Origin: Alphaproteobacteria bacterium
GTDB taxonomy: Bacteria; Pseudomonadota; Alphaproteobacteria; Rhizobiales; Rhizobiaceae
Length of the DNA stretch: 64,000 bases
Assembly: GCA_018823835.1 (NCBI GenBank)
Contig: JAHJHT010000002.1
Location: 1,302,001 to 1,366,000 of the forward strand
Direction of reading: 5' to 3'
The notes beneath the pieces were generated by a model. The model was not told the DNA's origin. It saw only the letters and a list, made by a program, of their open reading frames with translations, and made no database searches. Below are positions 17,499-27,254 of this stretch, piece after piece (positions within the stretch are counted from its first letter, which is position 1; the number at the start of each line of letters is the position of its first letter). The position numbers and the translations under genes are program-made.

Positions 17499-18755
17499 CT
17501 AGCGGGATTTCTTGCTGCCGAACTTGTTGATCGACTGCTGCAGTTCGGGATGCGTCCTTGCATAGTCTTCGAGAGCGATCCCCTCAACCGCTGCCTGCCA
17601 GGCCTGCTGGACGGCCCGCACGCCGGCCGCCGGTCCGCCCGGATGGCTGACGATACCGCCGCCGCAGAGGTAGAGCAGGTCGGTCGTTCGACCCGTGCGC
17701 CGGTAGGTCTCCGGTGCCTGCCCGCCCCACTGGCCCGAACCGGCTACCGGGAGCGGGCAGTCGGCCTTGTCGAAGAGCGGCGTGCTGATGGCCTTGAACG
17801 ATTCCACGAAGGAATCGTCCGGCTCCCAGTATTTCACGCCGATCCCGTTGATCTGGAACTGATCGACCCCAAGCAGCCGCCAGAACTGCTGCGCGACCTT
17901 GAAGTCCATGCCAAGCCCCGGATGCCGGGTCAGGATGTCCCAGCCGTTTCGGTGGGCATGGATGACAAGGTTCGTCCGCTTGCGCAGGAAGGCGACGCCC
18001 CCCATGCCGACGGAAAAGATGTTGACCACGGCGCAATTGCCGCCCGCCTTCGCCACGATATCGTGGTTGCGCATCATCTGGTCGGGATCGGCATGGGATA
18101 TGCCGAACGCGTACATCACCTTCTTGCCGGTCTTCTGCTCGTGGTCGAGGATGAGCGGCACGATCGCCTTCACCCGCTCCTCGAGCGGCGAATAGGCCGG
18201 GCTCATCAGCTTCTCGTCGTCCTTGATGAAGTCGACACCGGCCTCGATCAGTTCGCCGACAAGTGCCGCCGTTTCATGCGGGCGCAGGCCGAGTGCCGGC
18301 TTCACGATGGTGCCGATGATGGGGCGGTCCTTGACGCCCGTCAGGCGCCGGCTGCCCGCCACGCCGTACTTTGGACCGGGGTGCGCACCGCGGAAAGCCT
18401 CTGGCAGCTTCATGTCGACAACGCGGATACCGGAAAGCTCGCGAATCGAATAGGTTCCCCCGATGGCAATTGTCATAAGCGCCGACAGGTCGGTGCCGAT
18501 GGCATCGAAGGGGAAACCGATATCGACATCGGCGCGATTGAAGGGGCCCTGCTGACCGGCAGGCTGGGGAAAGGACGGAACCGTTGCAGGCGCAAGAGGC
18601 CGGATGGCCAGCACGCGCGCCGCAACCCGCGCCTTCAACTCCTCGGTCTCACCCGGCAGATCGACGAAGGTGCCCGTGGACTGGTCGCTGGCAATCTTGG
18701 CGGCAAGCGCTTCGATGCTGCCCGGCGTTTCGATGCGATAGGTGAGGGTGATCAT
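17499..18755 (-). CDS. oiaX: RuBisCO-like protein, probable 3-oxo-isoapionate-4-phosphate decarboxylase
   Basis: A 418-residue form IV RuBisCO homologue. It keeps the KPALGLRP strand, the lysine equivalent to the carbamylated one (K178 in [11 protein letters not shown]) with its D-D-E metal ligands, and a late [14 protein letters not shown] phosphate loop. True RuBisCO loop 6 and the small subunit are absent. Two RLPs act on 3-oxo-isoapionate 4-phosphate: OiaX decarboxylates it to L-erythrulose 1-phosphate, OiaT splits it by transcarboxylation/hydrolysis. LerI and DerI in the same regulon favour OiaX. First gene of oiaX-derI-oiaK; ATG 18755 is a guess between in-frame options (18797 possible). 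Confidence 0.8.
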   Translation of the reverse strand: MITLTYRIETPGSIEALAAKIASDQSTGTFVDLPGETEELKARVAARVLAIRPLAPATVPSFPQPAGQQGPFNRADVDIGFPFDAIGTDLSALMTIAIGGTYSIRELSGIRVVDMKLPEAFRGAHPGPKYGVAGSRRLTGVKDRPIIGTIVKPALGLRPHETAALVGELIEAGVDFIKDDEKLMSPAYSPLEERVKAIVPLILDHEQKTGKKVMYAFGISHADPDQMMRNHDIVAKAGGNCAVVNIFSVGMGGVAFLRKRTNLVIHAHRNGWDILTRHPGLGMDFKVAQQFWRLLGVDQFQINGIGVKYWEPDDSFVESFKAISTPLFDKADCPLPVAGSGQWGGQAPETYRRTGRTTDLLYLCGGGIVSHPGGPAAGVRAVQQAWQAAVEGIALEDYARTHPELQQSINKFGSKKSR

Positions 18756-18812
18756 CGCGGGATGGGCTTTCGTATCGTGCGGAACTTGCGGTCCCATTCA
18801 TTCGCGAGTACT

Positions 18813-18829
18813 GGTATAATGAGTATGCC
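18813..18829. promoter_or_regulatory. NanR-like GntR operator, site 2
   Basis: GGTATAATGAGTATGCC lies between divergent oiaX (minus) and the second GntR gene (plus). It is a nearly symmetric 17-mer (GGxATAxTxAxTATxCC) and identical to site 3 except for one base. It can control both directions at once. Confidence 0.8.
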
Positions 18830-18939
18830 GGGTTTACAAGAGGAATTGGCTGGCTACCCTTGGGTCAGGCGCAGTCAGGAGCTGGTGCGAGGCACTGTCC
18901 CCGAGTATTGTCTGTTCCGGTTGCGAGGTGGAAATTCCC

Positions 18940-19659
18940 ATGAGCCATTCTGAACCGATCGTCCGACGCAAGCTGTCCGACGAGGTTTTTGTGCGGCTGA
19001 AGCGGATGATAACCAGCGGCGAGCTGCAGCCGGGCGACGAAATGCCGTCCGAGCGCGAGCTGATGGAGCGCTTCGGTGTCGGCCGCCCGGCCATCCGCGA
19101 AGCCATGCAGGCGCTGAGCAGCATGGGGCTGGTTGCCATTTCGCACGGCGAACGCGCCAAGGTGCTGCAGCTCACGGCCCAGTCGATCTTCCGCCAGGTG
19201 GATGTAGCAGCCAAGATCATGCTCGCCTCATCCCAGGACTCGCTCGAACACCTAAAGAGCGCCCGCATCTTCTTCGAGCGCGGCATGGTTCGCGAGGCTG
19301 CGGCCAAGGCCAGCACCGAGGACGTCGCGCATCTGCGCGACATCGTCGAGCAGCAGCGGAATCTGCGCGGCAATGCCGAAGCGTTCATCGCAATGGACAT
19401 GAAGTTCCACAACGCCATCGCGATGCTATCGGGCAATCCGCTCTACGTCGCCGTCAGCGAAGCGATGCTCGGCTGGCTGAAGGAATACCACACCGAGATG
19501 CTGATCTGGACGGGCAAGGAGAAATACACCCTCGCCGAACACGAGGAGATCATCGAACGCATCGAAGAGCACGATGCGGAGGGGGCCGAGCAGGCGATGA
19601 TCAAGCACCTCGAACGGTCGCGCGCGCTCTACATGCTCCACACCAGCGGCAATTCCTAG
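18940..19659 (+). CDS. GntR-family FCD regulator, second NanR-type copy
   Basis: A 239-residue winged helix plus FCD protein. Its DNA-binding helix (EMPSERELMERFGVGRPAIRE) is close to that of the regulator at 14,794, which fits the shared operator. The FCD domain has the usual acidic/histidine pattern (MDMKFHNAIAM, MIKHLERS). ATG 18940 has GAGGTGG 9 nt upstream; a GTG at 18928 would overlap that site. It is divergent from oiaX with site 2 between them. The inducer is probably an intermediate of apiose breakdown. Confidence 0.9.
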   Translation: MSHSEPIVRRKLSDEVFVRLKRMITSGELQPGDEMPSERELMERFGVGRPAIREAMQALSSMGLVAISHGERAKVLQLTAQSIFRQVDVAAKIMLASSQDSLEHLKSARIFFERGMVREAAAKASTEDVAHLRDIVEQQRNLRGNAEAFIAMDMKFHNAIAMLSGNPLYVAVSEAMLGWLKEYHTEMLIWTGKEKYTLAEHEEIIERIEEHDAEGAEQAMIKHLERSRALYMLHTSGNS

Positions 19660-19743
19660 GGTTCGGGCCCAGGCAGGGCAGGGAACGGCCTGACCCTCTG
19701 TCGCATCGGCCGGACCGCCAATGCTTAGGAAAGTGAGCGTCGA

Positions 19744-20772
19744 TCAGACGTCCGCCAGCGCCATCGGCTTATGGCTCTCGGCGCCGCGATAGGCCGCTTC
19801 CACCAGCGCGAATGTCTTCAGATTGTCATCGCCCGAGGTTGCCGGCTCGCATCCGGCCTTAAGGCAGTCGACCCAATGCTGCTGGATCGCCACGACGCTC
19901 TGCTGGATGTTGTGCCAGGGACGCGACGCCCATGAGTAGAGGGGCGGGGACACGTCCGTGACGGTCGTCTTGCCGCCGCTGGTGACGGTCAGATGATAGC
20001 CCTGCGACAGCCGGATTGTGCCCTCGCTGCCGTCGATCTCGACCAGCGTCTCGGGAAAGGGCTCGACCTCCAGCCTGCTCGCATAGCTGCAGTCGACGAT
20101 CGAGGTCGCGCCGCCCGCATGGTCGAGCAGCATGGTGGCGACATCCTCGCCCGCGATCTTCGGGTTGATCCGAGCCGTGCGCGTGGTGATCGCCGTCACG
20201 TCGCCCAGCAGATAGCGGGCGATGTCGAGGATGTGGATGCCCAGGTCCTCGATGATGAAGCGCTTGCCGGTGGCGAGATAGGGCTGGCCCGAAAACACGT
20301 CGTAGCCGGAGCGGAACGAGATGCGGCCGAAAAACGGGGTGCCGATCTCGTCGCGGTCGAGCACGGCCTTCACCGCCTGGATCGCCGACTGCCAACGGAA
20401 GTTCTCGTGCACCATCAGCGGCACACCCGCCTCCTTGCACGCGCGCACCATCTGACGTGCATCCTCAAGCGTCGGCGCAAAGGGCTTCTGGCAAATCACC
20501 GGCACCTTGTTGCGCGCGGCCAGTTCTACCAGCGGCCGGTGGCTCGGCGCCGTTGTGGCGATGTCGACGAAGTCGAGCTTCTCCCTGGCGAACATCTCCT
20601 GCGCATCGGTGTAGCGACGCTCGATGCCGAACTGGTCGCCGACGATCTTCAGGCGTTCCGGATCGCGGTCGCATATCGCGACGATCCAGGCCCCGTCGAC
20701 CTCCGCCCAGCCATGCATCTGGTTGACGGCGAAGAAGCCGCAGCCGATCAGTGCCCCTTTGAATTCCGTCAT
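19744..20772 (-). CDS. apsD: Gfo/Idh/MocA dehydrogenase, probable D-apiose dehydrogenase
   Basis: A 342-residue oxidoreductase with an N-terminal Rossmann domain (LIGCGFFAVNQMHGW), the family lysine motif CQKPFAP near residue 100, and a C-terminal beta-sheet domain with the E-D-L-G-I-H-I-L-D active-site segment. ApsD oxidises D-apiose to D-apionolactone with NAD. It is the last gene of the operon apnO - binding protein - DUF2291 - ATPase - permease - apsD; only 2 bp separate it from the permease stop. The family is sure; the substrate is assigned from the pathway. Confidence 0.83.
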   Translation of the reverse strand: MTEFKGALIGCGFFAVNQMHGWAEVDGAWIVAICDRDPERLKIVGDQFGIERRYTDAQEMFAREKLDFVDIATTAPSHRPLVELAARNKVPVICQKPFAPTLEDARQMVRACKEAGVPLMVHENFRWQSAIQAVKAVLDRDEIGTPFFGRISFRSGYDVFSGQPYLATGKRFIIEDLGIHILDIARYLLGDVTAITTRTARINPKIAGEDVATMLLDHAGGATSIVDCSYASRLEVEPFPETLVEIDGSEGTIRLSQGYHLTVTSGGKTTVTDVSPPLYSWASRPWHNIQQSVVAIQQHWVDCLKAGCEPATSGDDNLKTFALVEAAYRGAESHKPMALADV

Positions 20773-20774
20773 GA

Positions 20775-21839
20775 TCAGCCGATTTTTGCCATCTGGATGA
20801 GCGTGACCCGGCTCTGCAGCCGGCGCTGTGCCTGGTCGACGACGACGGCGACGATGATCACTAGGCCCTTGATGACCATCTGCCAGAAGGAACTGACGCC
20901 CATCATGACCAGTCCGTCCGAGAGAATGCCGATGACGAAGGCGCCGATTATGGTGCCGCCGATCGTCCCGCGCCCGCCCGACATCGAGGTGCCGCCGAGT
21001 ACGGCCGCGGCGATCGCGTTGAGCTCGAAGCTCTCGCCGGTCGCCGGGTGCGATGCCATCAGCTCGGACGAGATGATGAGGCCGACGATCGCCGCGCAGA
21101 AGCCGGAGAACATGTAGACGAACATCTTGACCATATCGACGCGCACGCCAGAGATCCGCGCCGCCCGCTCGTTGCCGCCGACGGCGAAGATATGGCGTCC
21201 AAGCGGCGTGTAGCGCGCAAGGTAGGCGGCCCCCAGCGCCACCACGATCAGGATCCAGATCGAGACCGGGATGTTGAGGATGCGCCCGGCGCCGAGAAAG
21301 CCGAAGCCGGTATTGCCGAGATCGGCCTTGCCCGCGAGGTTCGGAAAGGTGCTGCCGCCGGACGACAGCAGCGCGAAGCCGCGCGCGACATAGAGCACGC
21401 CGAGCGTGGCGATGAACGGCGCCACGTTCAGCTTGGTAATCAGTATGCCGTTCACCGCGCCGATCAGTACGCCGACGACCAGGGTGATCAGGATGATCTC
21501 GATGACGTTGAAATAGACCGTGTAACCGATCTGCAGGTCGATGCCGTTCAGCACGAGGTAGCCGGCGACCATGCCGCACAGGCCGACGATCGAGCCGACC
21601 GACAGGTCGATGCCGCTGGTTATGATGACGAAGGTCATGCCCATGGCGAGAAACGCGTTCAGCGCGACGTGCTTCGACATCAGGATGAGATTGGCCGTCG
21701 ACAGGAAGTTGGGCGCGGCGATCGAGAAAAACACGATCACGGCTATCAGCGCAATGAAGGTCCTGAGCTTCATCAACGTCAGCAGCATGGATCCGCCGGT
21801 AGGCGCAGCCGCTGCAGTCCTGGCCGAGGTATCAGTCAT
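20775..21839 (-). CDS. CUT2 sugar ABC transporter permease (RbsC/AraH type)
   Basis: A 354-residue inner-membrane permease with 8-10 hydrophobic segments and the BPD_transp_2 pattern (GMTFVIITSGIDLSVGSIVGL, AVLGGTSMSGGRGTI). It overlaps the ATPase gene by 8 bp. With that ATPase and the binding protein it should import D-apiose. Confidence 0.93.
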   Translation of the reverse strand: MTDTSARTAAAAPTGGSMLLTLMKLRTFIALIAVIVFFSIAAPNFLSTANLILMSKHVALNAFLAMGMTFVIITSGIDLSVGSIVGLCGMVAGYLVLNGIDLQIGYTVYFNVIEIILITLVVGVLIGAVNGILITKLNVAPFIATLGVLYVARGFALLSSGGSTFPNLAGKADLGNTGFGFLGAGRILNIPVSIWILIVVALGAAYLARYTPLGRHIFAVGGNERAARISGVRVDMVKMFVYMFSGFCAAIVGLIISSELMASHPATGESFELNAIAAAVLGGTSMSGGRGTIGGTIIGAFVIGILSDGLVMMGVSSFWQMVIKGLVIIVAVVVDQAQRRLQSRVTLIQMAKIG

Positions 21840-23391
21840 TTGTCGTTGCTCCCGCCATTCGTGACGCCTTGCCGTGACCGAGCGCCGATGCGGCCACGAT
21901 GGCCGCCTCCGTCGCTTCGGCGCGATCGAACATTCCTGTCAGCTTTCCATTGCTCATCACCGCGATCCGGTCCGACAGGGCCATGACCTCGTCGAGATCG
22001 GAGGTGGCGAAGAGGATTCCCAGCCCGTCGCGCGCAAGCTTGCGCATCGTGCGGAACACGTCGGCCTTGGCGCCGACATCGATGCCGCGGCTGGGCTCGT
22101 CCATCAGCAGCACCTTGGGCTGTGTCAGCAGCGCCTTGCCGATGACGACCTTCTGCTGGTTGCCGCCCGACAGCGAGGACACTTCCTGCGCTGGGTCGGC
22201 GACCTTGATCGCCAGTTCGGCAACCATCTGCTCGACGGCCTGCTTTTCGGCCTTGCTGCTGATGTGGAAGAAGTTTGCGATGCGCGACAGGCTTGCCATG
22301 GTCAGGTTGCTGGCGACCGACAGGATCGACACCAGGCCCTCGCGCTGCCGGTCTTCCGGGATCAGGGCGAGGCCGCGCCGGATGCGGCGCGTCGTGTCAC
22401 GCTCGTGCACCTCTTCGCCGCTGATGAAGATGCGGCCCGTGGACTGGCTGTGGCGCCCCATGATGCAGTCGAACAGCTCGCTGCGCCCGGCGCCCATCAG
22501 CCCGTAGACCCCGAGAATCTCGCCGGCCTTGAGCGACAGGGAAACGTGGTCGACGGACAGGCCGCCCGTCTCGCGCGGCAGCGATATCTCCTCGGCGCGA
22601 AAGACCTCGGCGCCGGGCTGATGGCCGTCGGGCTTGGCGAAGTCCTTGGCGTCGGAGCCGATCATCTGGCGCACGATCCACTGCGTATCGATGTTCTTCA
22701 CTCCTTCATGGCCGGTGATCTGGCCGTCGCGCAGGACAGTGATCGTGTCGCCGATGCGGATCAGCTCTTCCAGCCGGTGCGAGATGTAGACGATGGCCAC
22801 GCCGCGCGCCTTGAGATCCTCGATGACCCGGAACAGGATTTCCACCTCGGTGGCGCTCAGCGCCGACGTCGGCTCGTCCATGATCAGGATGCGGGCGTCG
22901 AGCGAGACGGCCTTGGCGATCTCGACGAGCTGCTGCTGGCCGATGCGCAGGTCCTCGACCATCATGTCCGGCCGGATGCCGGCCTCGAGGCGGTCGAGAA
23001 ACTCGCCGGCGCGCCGGACCTGTTCCTTGTGGTCGATCTTCCAGAGGCCGCTGGTGATCTCGCGGGTGGCGAATATGTTCTCGGCAACGCTAAGGTTGCT
23101 GAACAGGTTGAGCTCCTGGAACACCATGCCGATACCGCGCGCGACGGCGTCGCCGGAACTGTCGAAGGAGACTTCCTTGCCGTCGAGCAGGATCTTGCCC
23201 TGCGTCGGGCGCTCAACGCCAGCGATGATCTTCATCAGCGTCGACTTGCCGGCGCCGTTCTCGCCGACCAGCACGTTGACGGCACCGCGCCGCACTTCGA
23301 AGTTCGCGCGCTTCACAGCGACGGTGCCTGCATAGACCTTGGTGACGTCCTGCAGCCTCAGGATGACATCGTCGGTGGTTTCTGCCGTCAT
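21832..23391 (-). CDS. CUT2 sugar ABC transporter ATPase with two ABC domains
   Basis: A 519-residue double ATPase as in RbsA/AraG. The first domain has Walker A GENGAGKST, a signature in RIGQQQLVEIAKA and Walker B ILIMDEPTSAL. The second has the typical degenerate Walker A GLMGAGRSE, signature LSGGNQQKVVIGKAL and LLMDEPSRGIDVG. Its ATG overlaps the end of the DUF2291 gene (ATGA). Confidence 0.94.
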   Translation of the reverse strand: MTAETTDDVILRLQDVTKVYAGTVAVKRANFEVRRGAVNVLVGENGAGKSTLMKIIAGVERPTQGKILLDGKEVSFDSSGDAVARGIGMVFQELNLFSNLSVAENIFATREITSGLWKIDHKEQVRRAGEFLDRLEAGIRPDMMVEDLRIGQQQLVEIAKAVSLDARILIMDEPTSALSATEVEILFRVIEDLKARGVAIVYISHRLEELIRIGDTITVLRDGQITGHEGVKNIDTQWIVRQMIGSDAKDFAKPDGHQPGAEVFRAEEISLPRETGGLSVDHVSLSLKAGEILGVYGLMGAGRSELFDCIMGRHSQSTGRIFISGEEVHERDTTRRIRRGLALIPEDRQREGLVSILSVASNLTMASLSRIANFFHISSKAEKQAVEQMVAELAIKVADPAQEVSSLSGGNQQKVVIGKALLTQPKVLLMDEPSRGIDVGAKADVFRTMRKLARDGLGILFATSDLDEVMALSDRIAVMSNGKLTGMFDRAEATEAAIVAASALGHGKASRMAGATTND

Positions 23392-24032
23392 GGCTTGGGC
23401 CCGATTTCGACCTCGGCCGGCGTGACCAGGGGCAGGTCAGAACCCTTGTTCGTGCTATAGGCGCCGAGCACCTTGGCCGTGCGGCCTTCGAGGTCCTCGC
23501 GCGGCAGTTTCGACAACACGGTGGAGTCGACATAGGTGTTGAACGCCTTGCCGTACTGCGCAAAGTCGATCTGGTTGGTGAATTCGTTGAAATTGACGAA
23601 GTCGAGGCTGTCGCGCAGCGACGTGCCGCGCATTGCCGGGCCGAACTGCACGCGCGCGTCGGCCTTGCCGTCGCCGTCAACATCGACGTCGATGGTCGCG
23701 GCGCGCGACTTGGTGTTCGATCCGACGATCGTGCCGTCCAGCGTGACGGCATAGGTCCAGGGCGAACTCGCCTGCTTGTTGGGGTTGCCGTATTTCGTGC
23801 CGGCGGCCTCGGGGTCGGCCTTGGCGGCCGCCTCGACCTCGGCGAAGGATGCGGCCTTGGCCTGCAGATAGGGGATGACGCGGGATGTCCAGATCTCGGT
23901 CACCATGGCGTCCGGATTGAACGCCGCCGCGTCAACCTCGTCGCCCGAGGGCGTCGGCAGGATCTTGCACGCCGACAGCGACAGTGCGCCGGCCGTGGCA
24001 GCGACGATCAGGCAGGTCAGTCTCTTGAACAT
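23388..24032 (-). CDS. DUF2291 lipoprotein of a CUT2 sugar transporter operon
   Basis: A 214-residue predicted lipoprotein: hydrophobic N terminus and lipobox L-S-A-C near residue 22, then a periplasmic domain with TKYGNPNKQASSPWTY and DVDVDGDGKADARVQFGP, typical of DUF2291. Genes of this family sit beside ribose-type ABC operons (for example erythritol ones), and their role is unknown. The DVDGDGKADA run looks like a calcium-type loop. ATG 24032 is chosen so that the signal peptide comes first. Confidence 0.85.
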   Translation of the reverse strand: MFKRLTCLIVAATAGALSLSACKILPTPSGDEVDAAAFNPDAMVTEIWTSRVIPYLQAKAASFAEVEAAAKADPEAAGTKYGNPNKQASSPWTYAVTLDGTIVGSNTKSRAATIDVDVDGDGKADARVQFGPAMRGTSLRDSLDFVNFNEFTNQIDFAQYGKAFNTYVDSTVLSKLPREDLEGRTAKVLGAYSTNKGSDLPLVTPAEVEIGPKP

Positions 24033-24067
24033 GGCGGCGCGACGGTTCCGGTCGTTAAAGATGGACA

Positions 24068-24094
24068 GAGGGGCGGGCGCTGGGCCCACCCCTC
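24068..24094 (-). other. Intercistronic stem-loop after the CUT2 binding-protein gene
   Basis: GAGGGGCGGGC pairs with GCCCACCCCTC (one mismatch) around a 5-nt loop. As at 10,743 it directly follows a binding-protein gene and lacks a T-run, suggesting mRNA stabilisation or partial attenuation. Confidence 0.6.
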
Positions 24095-24113
24095 GCAATT
24101 GCACCAGTCAGGC

Positions 24114-25121
<1,008 letters not shown>

Positions 25122-25949
25122 TCAGGTGATGCGCCGAATGCTGTCGGCAATCTCCTGCGGTTCGAAAACCCGCTTCCAGTCGTCGCGCATCAGGACCGGT
25201 TTGCCGAACTCGATGGCCTTGTTGCACGCATCTGAAAACACGCCCTGCGTCTCCCCGAAGATGACGGCGCCCAGGACATTCATGTGGCCGAGCAGGAAGT
25301 CGAGCGCGGCTTGGCGGTCCACGCCGCGCGCCACCACCTCGTCCATCGCCTCGCGCATCACCACCAGCAGCGAAGCGCACACGGTCTCCGACAGGCCGGG
25401 CTCCAAGAGCGCCATCTGCTCGACGGTTACGCGGTGCGAGCGCATGACCGGCGCCCAGATGATCTTGGCGATCGCTTCGCCGGTGGCATAGGCCTCTTCG
25501 GGACCCTGCATCAGCGCGCTGACGATGTGCTGCTTGGCCTTGACCCCACCGAAGAAGTCACGCTTGGCCTCCAAGTCCGTTTCGTCGTTGAAGATCGGCG
25601 GATGGCATGGGTGCGTGACGAAGTAGGTGAGGTCCGGTCGCTTGGGAAGATGCCCGGCAAAGGGGGCGGCAGCGTCGAGCACGACCACCATCGTGCCCGG
25701 CTTCAGCTTGCTTTCGATGCCCGCGGCCACCTTGCCGATGGCCGTGTCGGGGACTGCGAGAATGACCACGTCGGCGCCATCCAGCGCCTCGTCGGCCGAC
25801 ACCGTGTCGAAGCCGAGGCCGGACTTCAGCCGCTCGCGGCCGGCGTCGCTGACTTCGACATGGCGAACCAGGTAAGGCGAGCCCTTGAAATTGGTAGACA
25901 GGCGGTAGCCCATCTTCCCGCCGGCTCCGAAAAGGGCGATCGTAGTCAT
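25122..25949 (-). CDS. apnO: Probable D-apionate oxidoisomerase
   Basis: A 275-residue NAD-dependent enzyme with a Rossmann motif FGAGGKMG at residues 7-14 and a C-terminal helical domain like that of phosphogluconate dehydrogenases (TVEQMALLEPGLSETVCASL, FLLGHMNVLGAVIFG). This domain pair matches ApnO, which oxidises D-apionate and migrates its hydroxymethyl group to give 3-oxo-isoapionate. ATG 25949 lies 41 bp from operator site 3. First gene of the importer operon and divergent from lerI. Confidence 0.83.
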   Translation of the reverse strand: MTTIALFGAGGKMGYRLSTNFKGSPYLVRHVEVSDAGRERLKSGLGFDTVSADEALDGADVVILAVPDTAIGKVAAGIESKLKPGTMVVVLDAAAPFAGHLPKRPDLTYFVTHPCHPPIFNDETDLEAKRDFFGGVKAKQHIVSALMQGPEEAYATGEAIAKIIWAPVMRSHRVTVEQMALLEPGLSETVCASLLVVMREAMDEVVARGVDRQAALDFLLGHMNVLGAVIFGETQGVFSDACNKAIEFGKPVLMRDDWKRVFEPQEIADSIRRIT

Positions 25950-25989
25950 GCACTCATTCCCAGTCTTGTCGCTCACGCACTGTGCTGCT

Positions 25990-26006
25990 GGTATAATGAG
26001 TATGTC
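25990..26006. promoter_or_regulatory. NanR-like GntR operator, site 3
   Basis: GGTATAATGAGTATGTC lies in the 129-bp divergent promoter of apnO (minus) and lerI (plus). It differs from site 2 by one base, and CTGGTATAATGAGTATG is identical in both. Confidence 0.8.
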
Positions 26007-26078
26007 ATCAATTGCAAACGCTTTTTGCGCGTGTCAGAATCAGACGACATGTCGAGTAGGACGAAGGAGGCGACGGAC

Positions 26079-26840
26079 GTGACAGATTTCTGGGTCGGCA
26101 CGAGCTGGAAGATGAACAAGAGCCTTGCTGAGGCGCTGTCCTTCGCGGCCACGCTTGCGGACCGCCTGCCGGAGGTCGACCCGCGCATCCAGCCCTTTGT
26201 CATCCCGTCCTTCACCGCCGTTCGCGAGGTCAAGGCCGCCCTGGCCGAGACGCGGGTCAGGGTAGGGGCCCAGAACATGCACTGGGCCGATGCCGGCGCG
26301 TGGACAGGCGAGATCTCGCCGCCGATGCTGAAGGATTGCAGGCTGGACCTCGTCGAACTCGGTCACAGCGAGCGGCGCGAGCATTTCGGCGAGAACGACC
26401 GCACCGTCGGCATGAAGGCGGCGGCGGCCGTCCGCCATGGCCTGGTGCCGCTGATCTGCGTCGGCGAGACGCTGGCCGAGCGCAACGAGGGGCGTGCGAT
26501 CGAGGTGCTGGCCGCGCAGGTCGAAGGCGCGCTGCAGTTTCTCGAAGGCGATGGACTGCGCCAGAAGATCCTGTTCGCCTACGAGCCGGTCTGGGCGATC
26601 GGCGAGGGCGGCAGCCCGGCGAGCGCCGACTATGCCGACGAGCAACAGGCGCGCATCAAGAAGACGGCCGCCGCGCGACTGGGCTCGGAACCCCAGGTGC
26701 TCTACGGCGGCAGCGTCAATCCGCAGAACGCCGCGGAGCTCATCGCGATGCCGCATGTCGATGGCCTGTTCGTCGGGCGGTCGGCGTGGGACGTCGGCGG
26801 CTACCTCGACATCCTGGCCAGGTGTTCGAACGCAATATAA
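26079..26840 (+). CDS. lerI: Triosephosphate-isomerase-like L-erythrulose-1-phosphate isomerase
   Basis: A 253-residue TIM barrel with the catalytic residues of triosephosphate isomerase: K11 (WKMN), H96 (ELGHSERR), E169 (AYEPVWAIG) and the phosphate motif YGGSVNPQN. The asparagine before W-K-M-N in glycolytic enzymes is serine here (TSWKMN), as I expect for the tetrulose version LerI/EryH. It would turn L-erythrulose 1-phosphate into D-erythrulose 4-phosphate. GTG 26079 follows AAGGAGG by 8 nt. The operator and divergent apnO tie it to the apiose regulon. Confidence 0.83.
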   Translation: MTDFWVGTSWKMNKSLAEALSFAATLADRLPEVDPRIQPFVIPSFTAVREVKAALAETRVRVGAQNMHWADAGAWTGEISPPMLKDCRLDLVELGHSERREHFGENDRTVGMKAAAAVRHGLVPLICVGETLAERNEGRAIEVLAAQVEGALQFLEGDGLRQKILFAYEPVWAIGEGGSPASADYADEQQARIKKTAAARLGSEPQVLYGGSVNPQNAAELIAMPHVDGLFVGRSAWDVGGYLDILARCSNAI

Positions 26841-27254
26841 TGAGCCGCGTTCGGACAAGCAGATCGCCGATGCACAGGTTGGCAAAGGCCAGCTGCATGC
26901 CTGCAGCGCGACGCCGCCGTTTCGCATCGCTCAAACACGGTCGGAAGCGCCAGCGGTGGCCTCAACTCTATTGCGAGACAAGGCGTCCGGCGTCTCGCCG
27001 CGACGCACTACCATCCTCCGGGCTTCTCTGGTTAGGTCGGCACGCAAATGTAGGCTTGAGTGCACACGGCGGAAAGCTGGCCGAGTCGGAGTTTTGGCAA
27101 TTTCCCTTCAGGGTATGCCCTCACGCAACTTTCGCCAATGTCAGCTTTGCGCCTCAAGCCAGACATCCAGGCAGGCATTGCCCATCTCGAAAAGCGGACA
27201 TTTCGTTGGAGCTGTCAAGCGAGCGGGATGGTAAACCGATCCGAAGGAGATTCG
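26841..27254. other. Intergenic stretch of about 414 bp, no gene recognised
   Basis: No frame here looks coding. The composition shifts toward lower GC at its right end. It starts with the lerI stop and holds the inverted repeat at 27137-27202. It separates the sugar-catabolic block from the glycosyltransferase block. Confidence 0.5.
27137..27202. repeat. Inverted repeat, possibly a dispersed rhizobial repeat
   Basis: AATGTCAGCTTT (27137-27148) and AAAGCGGACATT (27191-27202) are complementary except one base. The style (AATGTCxGCTTT...AAAGCxGACATT) recalls a short dispersed repeat common in rhizobial genomes, but this is from memory. Confidence 0.4.

Noticed and set aside
15719..17530. Very long plus-strand frame opposite oiaK
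   Set aside because: GC-rich shadow; its composition (many R, G, A, D) follows the antisense of a clear kinase gene. The same holds for frames opposite the MATE gene, rhaD and apnL.
17499..18755. True RuBisCO for carbon fixation
   Set aside because: No small subunit or phosphoribulokinase, loop 6 differs, and the neighbours form the apiose route.
26079..26840. Glycolytic triosephosphate isomerase
   Set aside because: Shares the apiose operator, divergent from apnO, and has the serine change before W-K-M-N.
26825..26842. Fourth GntR operator at the lerI stop (ATATAATGAG)
   Set aside because: Only the central TATAATGAG is shared; the outer GG and GTATG halves are missing and it is inside coding sequence.
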